A program made the position numbers and the translations under genes. A DNA stretch of 64,000 nucleotides, from the NCBI GenBank assembly GCA_019117005.1, contig DXAO01000031.1:1-64000 (forward strand), given 5' to 3'. The notes below the pieces were generated by a model that saw nothing but the letters and a program-made list of their open reading frames with translations, searched no databases and had not been told where the DNA came from. Below, piece after piece: positions 7,715 to 16,611 of the stretch. The stretch's first letter is position 1. Each line of letters begins with the position of its first letter. The stretch is from Candidatus Collinsella stercoripullorum (GTDB lineage Bacteria; Actinomycetota; Coriobacteriia; Coriobacteriales; Coriobacteriaceae).

Positions 7715-9130
7715 ATGCCCACGCCCCGATCGGCACGCCTCGCCTCCTATCGCCCGCCACACCAAAACGCGGCCTTCCCTCACGAACAGGAGCCGGCGGG
7801 GGCGCCCGCCCCTGGAGAGCGTCAAGCCGAACGCCAGCCCGGCGCTCCCGTCCAGCGCAGCGGGCGTAGTGCCATGCCGCACGGCCGCTCCACCAAAGGC
7901 AGCGGGGCTGCATCCCGCCACGAACGCAGAGGTCGTCCCTCCCCCAACGATGCCATGCCTCGCCGCATCCAGCGAGGCGAAACCGGAAGCCCGCGCCAGG
8001 AATCGCGCGGCGACGTCGGACCCCTCCGCCGCCGGGAGCAGCGCGACAATGCCGGAAGTCCTCGCAGCCCGGAATCGCGCGGCGGGCACATCCCGGTACG
8101 CGAAAGCAACCATGTTCCCGGGCGCAACGGGCACGCGCCCATGCGCAATGCCGGGCGGGCTGCTGAGCGGGCAGTAGACTCCCGAAGAGGCCCCACCGGG
8201 CCCTATCCCCCTACCGCCAACAGGGCCGTGCGCATCTTAGGCACCATCGCCATGGTCGCGGCCGCCCTCGTAGGCGCGCTGGGAAGCGCCGTGAGCAAGC
8301 TGTTCGACCGCTTGTTTGGCCGGCGAAACCCTCACGCTGCATTCTCCTCCCGCTCATCGCGCCGCCGCTGGTCGGGCGGTGCGCCGCGCTCTGGGCGCAG
8401 CACGTTCGCACGGGGCTCCTATCGGGGCAGCTCGTGGAGCAGACGGGGGCGCCGCCAACCCGTTCGGCTGCGCGCCGTGCTCGCGCCGTCCTGCATAGGC
8501 GCCCTGGTGCTCACGCTCGCCTCAACCGTTTTCTTCGTGCCTTCGGCTGGCGCGGACGCCACTGCCGAGGCGGGGCTTCTCGACCTCACCCCCATGAGCA
8601 TAGGGCAACTTCCCGCGTCCACGCAGCGCTCATCGTGGCAGCAGGGCAGCATGCCCTACCTTTTCCAGACCGACCCGCTCTGGGCCCAGAAGCCCTACGC
8701 AGGAGCCACCGTGGCGCTCAACGGCTGCGGCCCCACCTGCCTCACCATGGTCTACATTTACCTAACAGGCAACACCGACCTCACGCCCGCCGACATGTGC
8801 ACACGCGCCGACGCAGGCAGCTACGCGCCCACCGGCGCAACGGAGTGGCGCTTCATGACCGAGATGCCGAGCAAGCTTGGGTTCTCCAGCCGAGAACTTG
8901 AACTCACGCCAAACGCGATATCTACGGCGCTCGGGGCAGGGCAGCCGGTCATCTGCGCCGTGGCTCCTGGCGACTTCACCTCGGTGGGCCACTTCATCGT
9001 ACTTTCCGGCATCGACGATGCAGGCATGCTCACGGTCCACGACCCCAACAGCAGCCTGCGGAGCGCTCAGAAGTGGAGCGTCGACCGCATTTTGGGCCAG
9101 ACCACCGCATGCTGGGCCTTTACCGCATAG
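7715..9130 (+). CDS. Membrane-anchored C39-like cysteine peptidase
   Basis: About 471 aa from this start. The first 170 or so residues are rich in Arg, Pro, Gly and Ser and probably disordered. A hydrophobic stretch (GTIAMVAAALVGALGSA) is followed by more Arg/Ser-rich sequence, then a second membrane or signal-anchor segment around residue 262. The C-terminal 180 residues form a peptidase_C39_2 domain with catalytic Cys in NGCGPTCLTMV (about residue 336), His in VGHFIVLSGI and Asp/Asn in VHDPNSS. Topology suggests the peptidase acts outside the membrane, perhaps on envelope proteins or peptidoglycan, as inferred for related proteins. The start is uncertain: in-frame ATGs exist from 7391 to 8141 and none has a strong ribosome site. 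Confidence 0.75.
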   Translation: MPTPRSARLASYRPPHQNAAFPHEQEPAGAPAPGERQAERQPGAPVQRSGRSAMPHGRSTKGSGAASRHERRGRPSPNDAMPRRIQRGETGSPRQESRGDVGPLRRREQRDNAGSPRSPESRGGHIPVRESNHVPGRNGHAPMRNAGRAAERAVDSRRGPTGPYPPTANRAVRILGTIAMVAAALVGALGSAVSKLFDRLFGRRNPHAAFSSRSSRRRWSGGAPRSGRSTFARGSYRGSSWSRRGRRQPVRLRAVLAPSCIGALVLTLASTVFFVPSAGADATAEAGLLDLTPMSIGQLPASTQRSSWQQGSMPYLFQTDPLWAQKPYAGATVALNGCGPTCLTMVYIYLTGNTDLTPADMCTRADAGSYAPTGATEWRFMTEMPSKLGFSSRELELTPNAISTALGAGQPVICAVAPGDFTSVGHFIVLSGIDDAGMLTVHDPNSSLRSAQKWSVDRILGQTTACWAFTA

Positions 9131-9196
9131 CAAGCGGCCCCGAGATGCGCCGAGGCCGTTTTGAGGGGCTTTGCGGGGCTCGCGCTCACCAACGCA

Positions 9197-9234
9197 AGGC
9201 GGGCGGCCCCGATATGAACCGAGGCCGCCCGCCT
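9197..9234. terminator. Bidirectional terminator hairpin
   Basis: A perfect 12-bp GC-rich stem (AGGCGGGCGGCC / GGCCGCCCGCCT) lies between the convergent C39-like and zinc-ribbon genes. There is no long T-tract, so efficiency is uncertain. Confidence 0.65.
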
Positions 9235-9276
9235 AATCGTTATGTAGAACCAGCTCAGCAGCCGGTGCGCGGCGCG

Positions 9277-10170
9277 CTAGTACACGCCGGGCCAGAGGTA
9301 CCAGGAATTGCCGATCTTGATCGCGCACACGCCGATGTTCCCCATGTCCTCGCTCTCGGTTTCACCGGCGCTATAGCCTTCATAATCCTCGTTGAAGGTA
9401 ACGGAGACCTCGCCGGTAAGATAGTAGCCCTCGGTAACAACGCCGTCGCATCCGCTTGACGCAAGGGTGTCGTTGATGCTCTCTATGTCGTAGCTATCGA
9501 GCCTATCGCCCAGCTCCACATCGATCGAGATGGTGAACATGTCCGTATAGCTTGAAAGCGTTGACGCATAGTATTCCATGCTACCGCCAAGCGAGCTGCC
9601 CATGTACTGGGTCAGCTCTTCGCGCGTACGGCCGGTCTCCTCAAGCGCCGAGTCGATGAACTCGGGCGGAATAAGGTCGATGATGCCGCTGCCGAACTTC
9701 TCGAACGCAGCAGAATCGAAGTCGCTCTGCATAAGGTCGTCGAAGAGAGCGTCCGTCTGGTCGGCGATGCCCTGCGCGCTCTTGTGCGCCCCGCCGCCAA
9801 ATACGCCGGAGACCGCGAGCACGATGGCCACTACGGCAACCACGGCGACCGCCAAGATGCCGATGGTCATGCCACGGGTCACGCGGAACGGCTTTTTAGG
9901 CGGCTTGACATCGAAGGGGCTTTGGCCCGCTGGCGCCGGCGGAACACCCGGCGGGACGGAACCGGGAGCTGCGGCGAACGGAGGCGCAGATTGCTGCCCC
10001 GCAACTGGCGAGGGTGCCGGAGCAGGCTGGGGCGCGCTCGCGTTGGTCTGGGGCGCGGGGCCTGCGGGCGCGGCTGCACCCGCAACAGGCTGGGGCGCTA
10101 CCGGCTTGCCGCAATGCCCGCAAAATGCAGCGCCGTCTGGCAATTGAGAACCACAGTGAGGACAGTACAT
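9277..10170 (-). CDS. Zinc-ribbon, single-pass membrane protein
   Basis: About 297 aa. It opens with a double CxxC zinc ribbon (MYCPHCGS and FCGHCGKP). A Pro/Ala-rich linker (about residues 28-95) and one transmembrane segment (about 103-128) follow, then a C-terminal domain of some 165 residues that should lie outside the membrane. That domain resembles DUF4854-like stress-response lipoproteins only loosely. The start at 10170 follows AAGGGGAGG closely. The arrangement, a cytoplasmic zinc ribbon joined through one helix to an external domain, is common in Gram-positive anaerobes, but I do not recognise a specific function. Confidence 0.8.
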   Translation of the reverse strand: MYCPHCGSQLPDGAAFCGHCGKPVAPQPVAGAAAPAGPAPQTNASAPQPAPAPSPVAGQQSAPPFAAAPGSVPPGVPPAPAGQSPFDVKPPKKPFRVTRGMTIGILAVAVVAVVAIVLAVSGVFGGGAHKSAQGIADQTDALFDDLMQSDFDSAAFEKFGSGIIDLIPPEFIDSALEETGRTREELTQYMGSSLGGSMEYYASTLSSYTDMFTISIDVELGDRLDSYDIESINDTLASSGCDGVVTEGYYLTGEVSVTFNEDYEGYSAGETESEDMGNIGVCAIKIGNSWYLWPGVY

Positions 10171-10354
10171 GTCAACCTCCCCTTCCCGCGCTCGATAGAC
10201 CCCGTAGCCCCGAGGCGCATTGCGCGAATCCAAGGCGACGCGCCACCCAGGGCGCGCCGCTTTCTTGGACTAAAGTGTAGCCTCGCCAACGCCCCCATAG
10301 GAGCAGGCAATCGCCAAACAGCAGGTTTTCTGGCGCCCACCGGACGCCGCTCGC

Positions 10355-11836
10355 CTACACAATCGGGGCAATCCCCGAAAAATGCAGGTACAGCGAGATA
10401 AGAGCAACGATGACGACCACCAAGGCTATGACCTTGTCATGCGCAGCAGGAAGCACCGGCTTGCCGCGCCCCTTCTCTCCTGCCGCATACACCAAGATGC
10501 CCGGGGCAAACAGGATCGTCGTGATCATCACACCTTGAAGGCCCGTAGACCACACGAGGAAGATCGTATAGATGAAGCCGAGCGTGCCGAAGAACCGCGC
10601 AGTCGCGAGCTTGGGCGCACGAGGACCGTCCAGATGCTCGTTCTTCCAGCCGATCACCATGTAATAGGCTGCGGAGCACACATAGGGGATGAGGATGGTG
10701 TTGACTGCGCACGAATAGAAGAACTGATACGTACTTGCCGCAACCGCAGATAGCACGAGGAACAGCTGGGTGATGCTCGAGCTTACAAGCACCGTCACGA
10801 TCGGGGCGCCGCGATCGTTGGTCTTGGCGAACGACTTGGGGAACGAACCCTGCCGCGCAGCCTCGAAGGGCGTCTCGGAAGCGATGATCACATACCCGAG
10901 CATGGCGCCCACAAGCGAGAGAACCACGCCGAGATTTACGACCGCCGCCCCAACCGGGCCGATGGCATGCTCGAGAATGCCCGCCATGGAGGGCGTTGCG
11001 AGCTGAGCCATCTCTTCGCGCGGCATGATGCCGAGAGAGAGCAGCGAGATGATGAGGTAGAGCACGAAGACGGCGATGAAACCGAAAGCCGTCGCTCGTC
11101 CCACGTCTTTCACGTATTTTGCGCGGCCCGAGATAACGACGGCGCCCTCGATGCCCGTAAACACCCAGACGAGCGCGATCATGGTCGAGACGACCTGTTC
11201 ACCAAAACTCGGGCCTCCGGGCTCGCCCCAGAAGTTATCCATGAAGATGTCCGGATTGAATTTGCCCAGAAGCACGATGGACAACACGAACATGCCGAGC
11301 GGAACGAGTTTCGCCAGCGTAACGATTGTGTTGATGCCAGCGGCCTCCTTGACCCCGCGCGTCACCAAGAACGTGAGGAACCACAGGAACACGCTTGCGC
11401 AGATGATTGAAATCATGTTGTTGCCCTCGCCGAACACCGGGAAGAAATACCCCAGCGCGCTGAAGAGCAGCAATGCGAAGCTCACGTTCGAGAGGCATGC
11501 GCTGATCCAATAGCCCCAAGCGGAATTAAAGCCTACGTAATCGCCAAATCCTGCAGCGGCATACGCATAGATGCCGCCCGTAAGATCAGGGCGCGCTTGC
11601 GACAGGCCGTTGAACACCATCATGAGTGCGAACACGCCAATGAAACAGATGGCCCACGAGACGATGACGGCGCCGGAGTTCGCACCGCCAGCGGCCATAT
11701 CGCCCGCGAGCGAGAAGATTCCGCCGCAGATACTCGCGGTAATGACCATCATCGTGAGGCGGAAAAGATCGAGACCGTTAGGATCGATGATACCGTCGTC
11801 GCCAACGCGCTCGACGACCTCATGGTCCTGTGCCAT
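10355..11836 (-). CDS. APC-superfamily amino acid permease, probably arginine-pathway antiporter
   Basis: Polytopic membrane protein of 493 aa with about twelve to fourteen spans. The first helix carries the family signature TASICGGIFSLAGDMA, and later segments such as FTGIEGAVVISGRAKYV match basic amino acid/polyamine antiporters of the ArcD/YjdE type. A strong AAGGAG site precedes the ATG at 11836. It lies 72 bases downstream of the DDAH-like gene in the same orientation and near the arc genes. It probably exchanges arginine, citrulline or ornithine; the actual substrates are inferred from context. Confidence 0.85.
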   Translation of the reverse strand: MAQDHEVVERVGDDGIIDPNGLDLFRLTMMVITASICGGIFSLAGDMAAGGANSGAVIVSWAICFIGVFALMMVFNGLSQARPDLTGGIYAYAAAGFGDYVGFNSAWGYWISACLSNVSFALLLFSALGYFFPVFGEGNNMISIICASVFLWFLTFLVTRGVKEAAGINTIVTLAKLVPLGMFVLSIVLLGKFNPDIFMDNFWGEPGGPSFGEQVVSTMIALVWVFTGIEGAVVISGRAKYVKDVGRATAFGFIAVFVLYLIISLLSLGIMPREEMAQLATPSMAGILEHAIGPVGAAVVNLGVVLSLVGAMLGYVIIASETPFEAARQGSFPKSFAKTNDRGAPIVTVLVSSSITQLFLVLSAVAASTYQFFYSCAVNTILIPYVCSAAYYMVIGWKNEHLDGPRAPKLATARFFGTLGFIYTIFLVWSTGLQGVMITTILFAPGILVYAAGEKGRGKPVLPAAHDKVIALVVVIVALISLYLHFSGIAPIV

Positions 11837-11908
11837 ACGAGCTCCTTTCCCTACTTGCGTAGACGTAAAAAGGGGCCGACACGCAGGCCGGCCCCCGAAA
11901 AGAACACC

Positions 11909-12685
11909 TTAGAAACGCAGCGACAGGCAGGAAAGGCCACCGTCGACCTTGCGGTACTCGGAGGTATCGACCACGAGCGTCTTGTAGCCCAGGTCCTGGA
12001 CCGCCTTGAGCACGGTCGGGTAGCCCTCGGCAACGATGACGGTGTCGTTCACCCAGATGCAGTTGGCACCGTAGGCCTCTTCCTCGGGCACAACGATCTT
12101 GTTGTACTGGGCAAAGTCCGGCTTGTCGATGAACTCGCCCGAAACCAGCATGTTGTTGTTCTCGATGTAGTTCACACCGGTCTTGAGGTGCAGGACCTCC
12201 TCCAGCGGAACCTCGGAGCCCTCGAGCCCCCAGCCCTCGAGGATCTCGATGAACTGGCGGATGCCCTCCTCGTTGGTGCGCGCGGAGCGGCCCACGTAGA
12301 AGTGGTCGCCCACCATCATGACGTCGCCGCCATCGAGGGTGCCGGGGCTCACGATGTGCTTCACATGCTCGTCGTCGAAGAACCGACGAACGACCGGCTC
12401 AATCTCGTCCTTCTCGCCGTTGCGGGAGCCGGCACCCGGATTGGTGATGATGGCTCCGCAACGGGTGATGACCGCGGGATCCTCGACGAAGCAGCTGTCG
12501 GGGTACTGCTCGAGAGCGGGAAGCACCGTGACGTCAACGCCGCACTGCTCGAGAGCGTGCTCGTAGTCGTAGTGCTCCTCGATGGCGCGCTCGTAAATGG
12601 GCTGGCCGAGCTCCGGCGCGCTCGTGATGCCGTTGCTAAGCGACTTGCCGGGACGACGGATGATGACGTGGCTGAACTTGGTCAT
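11909..12685 (-). CDS. DDAH-like amidinotransferase-superfamily hydrolase
   Basis: About 258 aa, matching dimethylarginine dimethylaminohydrolase (DDAH) across its length. Visible features are LDGGDVMMVGDHFYVG with SARTNEEG, catalytic His in VLHLKTG, the YGANCIWVN segment, and the nucleophile Cys in DGGLSCLSLRF at the extreme C-terminus. DDAH converts methylated arginines to citrulline plus methylamines; some relatives accept other guanidino compounds. Start at 12685 has a full AAGGAGG at ideal spacing. It is the first gene of a unit with the APC permease and is divergent from a GntR regulator. Citrulline formed here could enter the adjacent ArgF/ArcC steps, a contextual inference. Confidence 0.85.
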   Translation of the reverse strand: MTKFSHVIIRRPGKSLSNGITSAPELGQPIYERAIEEHYDYEHALEQCGVDVTVLPALEQYPDSCFVEDPAVITRCGAIITNPGAGSRNGEKDEIEPVVRRFFDDEHVKHIVSPGTLDGGDVMMVGDHFYVGRSARTNEEGIRQFIEILEGWGLEGSEVPLEEVLHLKTGVNYIENNNMLVSGEFIDKPDFAQYNKIVVPEEEAYGANCIWVNDTVIVAEGYPTVLKAVQDLGYKTLVVDTSEYRKVDGGLSCLSLRF

Positions 12686-12771
12686 GATGAGGTCCTCCTT
12701 GAGAAGGTTTGCGGGGTTTCCTTCACCCCGTCTCGCTGGCTTCATTCTATGGGTGATTCTCCGTTTTGTAT

Positions 12772-12783
12772 ATTGTATACAAT
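12772..12783. promoter_or_regulatory. Palindromic operator for the GntR regulator
   Basis: ATTGTATACAAT is a perfect 12-bp palindrome in the divergent DDAH/GntR intergenic region, next to a half-copy TTGTATAT (12766-12773). FadR-type GntR proteins bind sites built on GTnnnnAC cores, so this is a likely operator controlling one or both directions. Another TGTATACA core lies at 13009-13016, inside the start of the regulator gene. Confidence 0.6.
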
Positions 12784-12976
12784 TATGAGTGGTATCTATT
12801 GTTCGGTGAACGGTTGATTCTGTTTACAGGCTTTTATATTTCTGTCTCTGTTGGTCGACAATATACATTTAAGAATGCTTGGCATGCTCACGCTATCCAT
12901 CCAGCAACGGTCTGTTGTATGCTGTTGCAGGCGCATCAACTTGCCGCAATCGCCCATCCACCGAAGGGAGGCGACC

Positions 12977-13627
12977 GTGGACACCCCACGCAGCTCGCTC
13001 AAGGATAATGTATACAGCTACATTGCCGGGCGCATCGACAGCGGGGAGCTCTCCGCCGGAGACCGTGTGAGCGAACAAGCCATCTGCGACGCGATGGGGG
13101 TTTCGCGCACGCCGGTTCGAGAAGCGCTCATCCAGCTCGCAAGCGATGGCTACCTCGACAACCAACCCAGGCGCGGCTTCCGCGTGCGCGGTTTCGATCG
13201 CCAACGAGCGCTCGAGGTGTTCGAGGTCATCGGGCCCCTCGACGGGCAGGCTGCCTTCTTGGCATGTCCCCAGCTCACCGAGCAAGACCTCGCACAGATG
13301 CAGTTCCTTGTGGGGTCCATGGACCTCGCCATATCGAGTGGCCTCATCCTCAAATACGACGACTTGCAGCGCGAATTCCATTACAGCTATGTCCAGAAAT
13401 GCGGGAACCAGCGCCTCATGGACCTCATGACGCAACTCGAGCGCTGCTTCATCAAGCGCGACTACAGCACTGTTGACCGAGAGATGACCACCAAGCTGCT
13501 GCTCAAGGCCAACGATGAGCATCGGCACATCCTCGACCTTCTCAAGGCCCGCGACGCCGCCGCCGTTCGAGACTACGTCCGCGACGTGCATTGGGATACC
13601 GATAACGCCGAGTTCACCGTGTGGTAG
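12977..13627 (+). CDS. GntR/FadR-family transcriptional regulator
   Basis: About 216 aa. A winged-helix domain (about residues 8-70) contains the GntR signature SGELSAGDRVSEQAICDAMGV and SRTPVREAL. A helical FCD ligand-binding domain (about 80-210) shows the Asp/His residues that bind metal or organic acid in this family (DLQREFHYSY, DEHRHILDLL). The start is a GTG at 12977 with GAAGGGAGG upstream; the frame runs further back but lacks a good site. Divergent position and the shared palindrome suggest it controls the DDAH-like/APC unit in response to an amino acid or related acid. Confidence 0.9.
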   Translation: MDTPRSSLKDNVYSYIAGRIDSGELSAGDRVSEQAICDAMGVSRTPVREALIQLASDGYLDNQPRRGFRVRGFDRQRALEVFEVIGPLDGQAAFLACPQLTEQDLAQMQFLVGSMDLAISSGLILKYDDLQREFHYSYVQKCGNQRLMDLMTQLERCFIKRDYSTVDREMTTKLLLKANDEHRHILDLLKARDAAAVRDYVRDVHWDTDNAEFTVW

Positions 13628-13781
13628 ACGCCAAGATCACGATAAAAAGTCTGCGTTGAACGCTTGCCCAACCCCATAGCACCTGCGAGAGCATCAGCTG
13701 GCGCAGGAATAAGACGGACCCCGCCGCCGTGGCCTAACGGGCGCAGCGCCCAATCATTGAAGAAGAGGGCCCTAAACAAAC

Positions 13782-13807
13782 GGAGGCCCCAACCAGGTTG
13801 GGGCCTC
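13782..13807. terminator. Bidirectional terminator between GntR gene and arcC
   Basis: A 12-bp perfect stem (GGAGGCCCCAAC / GTTGGGGCCTCC) with a 3-base loop. On the minus strand it is followed by a GT-rich GTTTGTTTAG run, suiting termination of arcC; it also lies after the plus-strand GntR gene. Confidence 0.75.
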
Positions 13808-13841
13808 CAAGAGACACACGATGTAGGGTAATCGCAGGCGC

Positions 13842-14804
13842 TTACGCGTAGATGCGGGTGCCGGAGAGGCCAGCCATGGTCTCGGCGGCCTTGTCGAGCG
13901 CGCCGATGATGCACACGCGGCCCTTGCGACTGCGGGCGAACTTAATCGCCGCGCGGACCTTCGGCTCCATGGAGCCCTTGCCGAACTGGCCCTCGTCGGC
14001 GAGCTTCTCGGCCTCGTCGGCGCTGATCTCGGTCAGGTCCTGCTGGTCGGGCTTGCCAAAGTTGATGGCCACGTGCTCGACGGCGGTGAGCAGGAAGAGC
14101 ACCTGGGCGTCGCAATCCTCGGCGAGGAGCTCGCCGCCCATGTCCTTGTCGATAACGGCGGCCACGCCCTTGTAGCAGCCCTTGTTGTTGTAATCGCGCA
14201 CCACGGGGATGCCGCCGCCACCGCAGGCGATGACGATGAACTCGTTGTCAAGAAGGTTGAGGATGGAATCGGCCTCGACGATCTTCTTGGGCTCGGGGCT
14301 CGCCACGACGCGGCGCCAACCGCGGCCGGAGTCCTCGACGAAGGTCATCTCGGGGTTCTCCTCCATGAGCGCCTTGGCCTGCTCCTCGGTGTAGAACGGG
14401 CCGATGGGCTTGGTGGGGTTCTGGAACGCCGGATCGTCCGGGTCGCACTCGATCTGGGTCACGACCGTGGCGGCGTGCCAGCGCTTGTAGCGGCGATGCA
14501 TCTCGCGGCCGATGCCCTGCTGCAGGTGGTAGCCGATGTAGCCCTGGCTCATGGCGCCGCACTCGGGCAGGTCCATGGAGGGGGTGCCGATGGCGTCGTG
14601 CGCGGCGGCGAAGGCGTTCTGGATCATGCCGACCTGCGGGCCGTTGCCGTGGGTGATGATGATCTCGTTGCCCTGCTCGATGAGGCCGAGCAGCGCGTGG
14701 GCGGCGTGGCCGACCTTCTCGATCTGCTCCTGGGGGGTGTCGCCGAGGGCGTTGCCGCCGAGCGCGACGACGATACGATCTGGCTTGCCGATGGGCTTGG
14801 ACAT
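13842..14804 (-). CDS. arcC: Carbamate kinase
   Basis: Carbamate kinase of about 320 aa, the ATP-yielding last step of the arginine deiminase pathway: carbamoyl phosphate plus ADP gives ATP, ammonia and CO2. Motifs are VVALGGNALG at the N-terminus, ITHGNGPQVGM, the IACGGGGIPVV loop and GSMEPKVRAAI near the end. Length is normal. The ATG at 14804 is favoured because the AAAGGA site abuts the other ATG two codons earlier. Order on this strand is arcA, argF, arcC, but a 695-base gap with its own TATAAT promoter separates arcC from argF, so it can be expressed independently. Confidence 0.96.
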   Translation of the reverse strand: MSKPIGKPDRIVVALGGNALGDTPQEQIEKVGHAAHALLGLIEQGNEIIITHGNGPQVGMIQNAFAAAHDAIGTPSMDLPECGAMSQGYIGYHLQQGIGREMHRRYKRWHAATVVTQIECDPDDPAFQNPTKPIGPFYTEEQAKALMEENPEMTFVEDSGRGWRRVVASPEPKKIVEADSILNLLDNEFIVIACGGGGIPVVRDYNNKGCYKGVAAVIDKDMGGELLAEDCDAQVLFLLTAVEHVAINFGKPDQQDLTEISADEAEKLADEGQFGKGSMEPKVRAAIKFARSRKGRVCIIGALDKAAETMAGLSGTRIYA

Positions 14805-14851
14805 GGTCATTCCTTTCCGCCGAAAGTTTGTAATAACGTTTATGCAATTCC

Positions 14852-14882
14852 ACCCAAGTCACTCGGGTAGGCTTGCATTATA
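14852..14882 (-). promoter_or_regulatory. arcC promoter and overlapping dyad
   Basis: A consensus -10 box (TATAAT on the minus strand, 14877-14882) lies about 73 bases upstream of the arcC ATG, without a clear -35 box. Just downstream is an imperfect palindrome (ACCCAAGT-C-ACTCGGGT, 14852-14868) around the expected transcription start. That position fits an operator or a 5'-end hairpin. The missing -35 suggests activator dependence. Confidence 0.45.
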
Positions 14883-15255
14883 TTCTCGAGATGCCCGTTT
14901 TTATTCATATTTAGAGTTTAGAGGGAATAGATAACGGATGAGCGGTAGGTATTTGCCGCTCAGCGTATCGCTGTGTCGTGGTTTCGTGATGCTCCACTTT
15001 TTCGAGGTAAAGCGACGGTAAAGAAGGACCTTGCGCATCAAACGAAGCGCTTTTCTCCCCTCCGCGCATCCCCTCATTGCTGAACGCGGTTTTATGCATA
15101 ACATGCGTTGTTTTATATTTGGTCCCACGGCACGCTGGGCCGCCTTCCGGCGCCCCCGCCGGCAGCCTGGATGCACCGCGACCCCCGCCCGGCCGGGAAA
15201 AGCGCCGACGGGCCCGAAAAAAGCCGCTCTGGGGGCGTTAGCGCGCGATGCCATG

Positions 15256-15400
15256 CAAAAGTCCCGCCAAAGGATCGGATTTTTGGGCGCGGGCGCGATA
15301 GCCGGCATGGGGGCAACGCCCTGACCTGCGGCTCCCCTGAGCCCGCGGCCCGGCCTATCCGGCCCATCGATGAAAATCCGATCCTTTGGCGGGACTTTTG
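15256..15400. repeat. MITE-like element with 28-bp perfect terminal inverted repeats
   Basis: Arms 15256-15283 and 15373-15400 are exact 28-base inverted copies that begin CAAAAGTCCCGCCAAAGG. They flank 89 bases of GC-rich sequence with no gene. The element lies in the 695-base arcC/argF gap. It looks like a miniature non-autonomous element or a palindromic intergenic repeat; a transposase is not present. The rest of this gap holds the arcC promoter and no further gene I can support. Confidence 0.75.
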
Positions 15401-15499
15401 CTCCGGGGCGGGCCGACCGCGGCACATCCCACGACAAAAGGCGAAGGCGGGCTAGCAACTAAACTGCCACCAGCCCACCATCGTCCTTTAACCCCGTCC

Positions 15500-16507
15500 C
15501 TATTTCAGCGTCGCGTACATCACGGCCTTAATGGTGTGCATACGATTCTCGGCTTCTTGGAAGACACGCGACTGCTTGGACTCGAAGACCTCGTCGGAAA
15601 CCTCCATCTCGGTAACGCCGAACTTCTCGGCAATCTCGGCACCGATGGTGGTATTGGTGTCATGGAAGCTCGGGAGGCAGTGCATGAAGATCGCATCGGG
15701 GTTGGCCTTTGCCATGACTTCGGGAGTCACGCGGTACGGCGAGAGCAGCTCGATGCGGCTCTTCCACAGGTCCTCGGATTGGCCCATGCCCACCCACACG
15801 TCGGTATAGATGACGTCGGCGTCACGCACGCCCTCGTCGATATCCTCGGTGAGCTGAATGGTGCAGCCGTTCTCGGCGGCGATGCGCTGGCACTCGGCGA
15901 GCACCTCGGGGTCGAAGTGGGTCGCGCCCTCCACGTCGCCCTTGGGACCGCACGAGCAGAAGTTGATGCCAAGCTTGGCGCAGATCACCATGAGCGAATC
16001 GCTCACGTTGCCCTGCTCCTTGCCCAGGTAGGTGATCTTCATGCCCTTGGTGTCGCCGAACTCCTCGCGCATAGTTAAGATGTCGGCAAGCGCTTGGGTG
16101 GGATGGAACTCGTTCGTGAGGCCGTTCCACACGGGAACGCCGGCCTTCTCGGCCAGCTCCTCGACGATCGCCTGGTCGGAGCCGCGATATTCGATGCCAT
16201 CGTACATGCGGCCGAGCACGCGGGCGGTGTCCTCGATGGACTCCTTCTTGCCCATCTGCGAGCTGCCCGGGTCGAGGTAGGTCACGCCCATGCCGAGGTC
16301 CATGGCGCCGACCTCGAAGGCGCAGCGGGTGCGCGTGGAGGTCTTCTGGAAGAGCAGGACGATGTTCTTGCCCTCGAGGTAGCGATGCGGGGTGCCCGTG
16401 CGCTTGAGGTCCTTGAAGTTGCGGGAGAGCTTGAGCAGGTATTCGATCTCCTCGGTGGAGAAGTCGAGCAGGCGCAGGAAGCTGCGGCCGGAGAGGTTGA
16501 CACCCAT
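15500..16507 (-). CDS. argF: Ornithine carbamoyltransferase
   Basis: 335 aa. It interconverts citrulline plus phosphate with ornithine plus carbamoyl phosphate, and in this setting runs catabolically (arcB role). The carbamoyl-phosphate site STRTRC is near residue 57, followed by the [10 protein letters not shown] motif and, near the C-terminus, MHCLPSFHD, the ornithine-binding HCLP signature. Start 16507 is preceded by AAAGGA. It lies 104 bases downstream of arcA on the same strand, with a stem-loop between them, consistent with one operon and differential mRNA processing. The symbol could equally be arcB. Confidence 0.96.
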   Translation of the reverse strand: MGVNLSGRSFLRLLDFSTEEIEYLLKLSRNFKDLKRTGTPHRYLEGKNIVLLFQKTSTRTRCAFEVGAMDLGMGVTYLDPGSSQMGKKESIEDTARVLGRMYDGIEYRGSDQAIVEELAEKAGVPVWNGLTNEFHPTQALADILTMREEFGDTKGMKITYLGKEQGNVSDSLMVICAKLGINFCSCGPKGDVEGATHFDPEVLAECQRIAAENGCTIQLTEDIDEGVRDADVIYTDVWVGMGQSEDLWKSRIELLSPYRVTPEVMAKANPDAIFMHCLPSFHDTNTTIGAEIAEKFGVTEMEVSDEVFESKQSRVFQEAENRMHTIKAVMYATLK

Positions 16508-16570
16508 GGATGAGTCCTTTCTCGTACGTGGGTCCGTGCGTTCGGGCGTATCGCGCCCATCGGAAAAGTA

Positions 16571-16601
16571 TGGCGGCGGACCGGAGGCCGGAGCGCCGCC
16601 A
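16571..16601 (-). other. Stem-loop between arcA and argF
   Basis: Arms TGGCGGCG and CGCCGCCA form an 8-bp stem around a GC-rich loop in the arcA-argF spacer. On the minus strand it is followed by TACTTTTCC, a weak T-rich run. It may be a partial terminator or an mRNA-stabilising structure that lowers argF relative to arcA. Confidence 0.45.
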
Positions 16602-16611
16602 ACATCAAGAT

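Noticed and set aside
7415-8134. N-terminal extension of the phospholipase-like gene to 554 aa
   Set aside because: The extra 240 residues have no family similarity and would overlap the opposite-strand C39 gene; a strong ribosome site supports the start at 7414.
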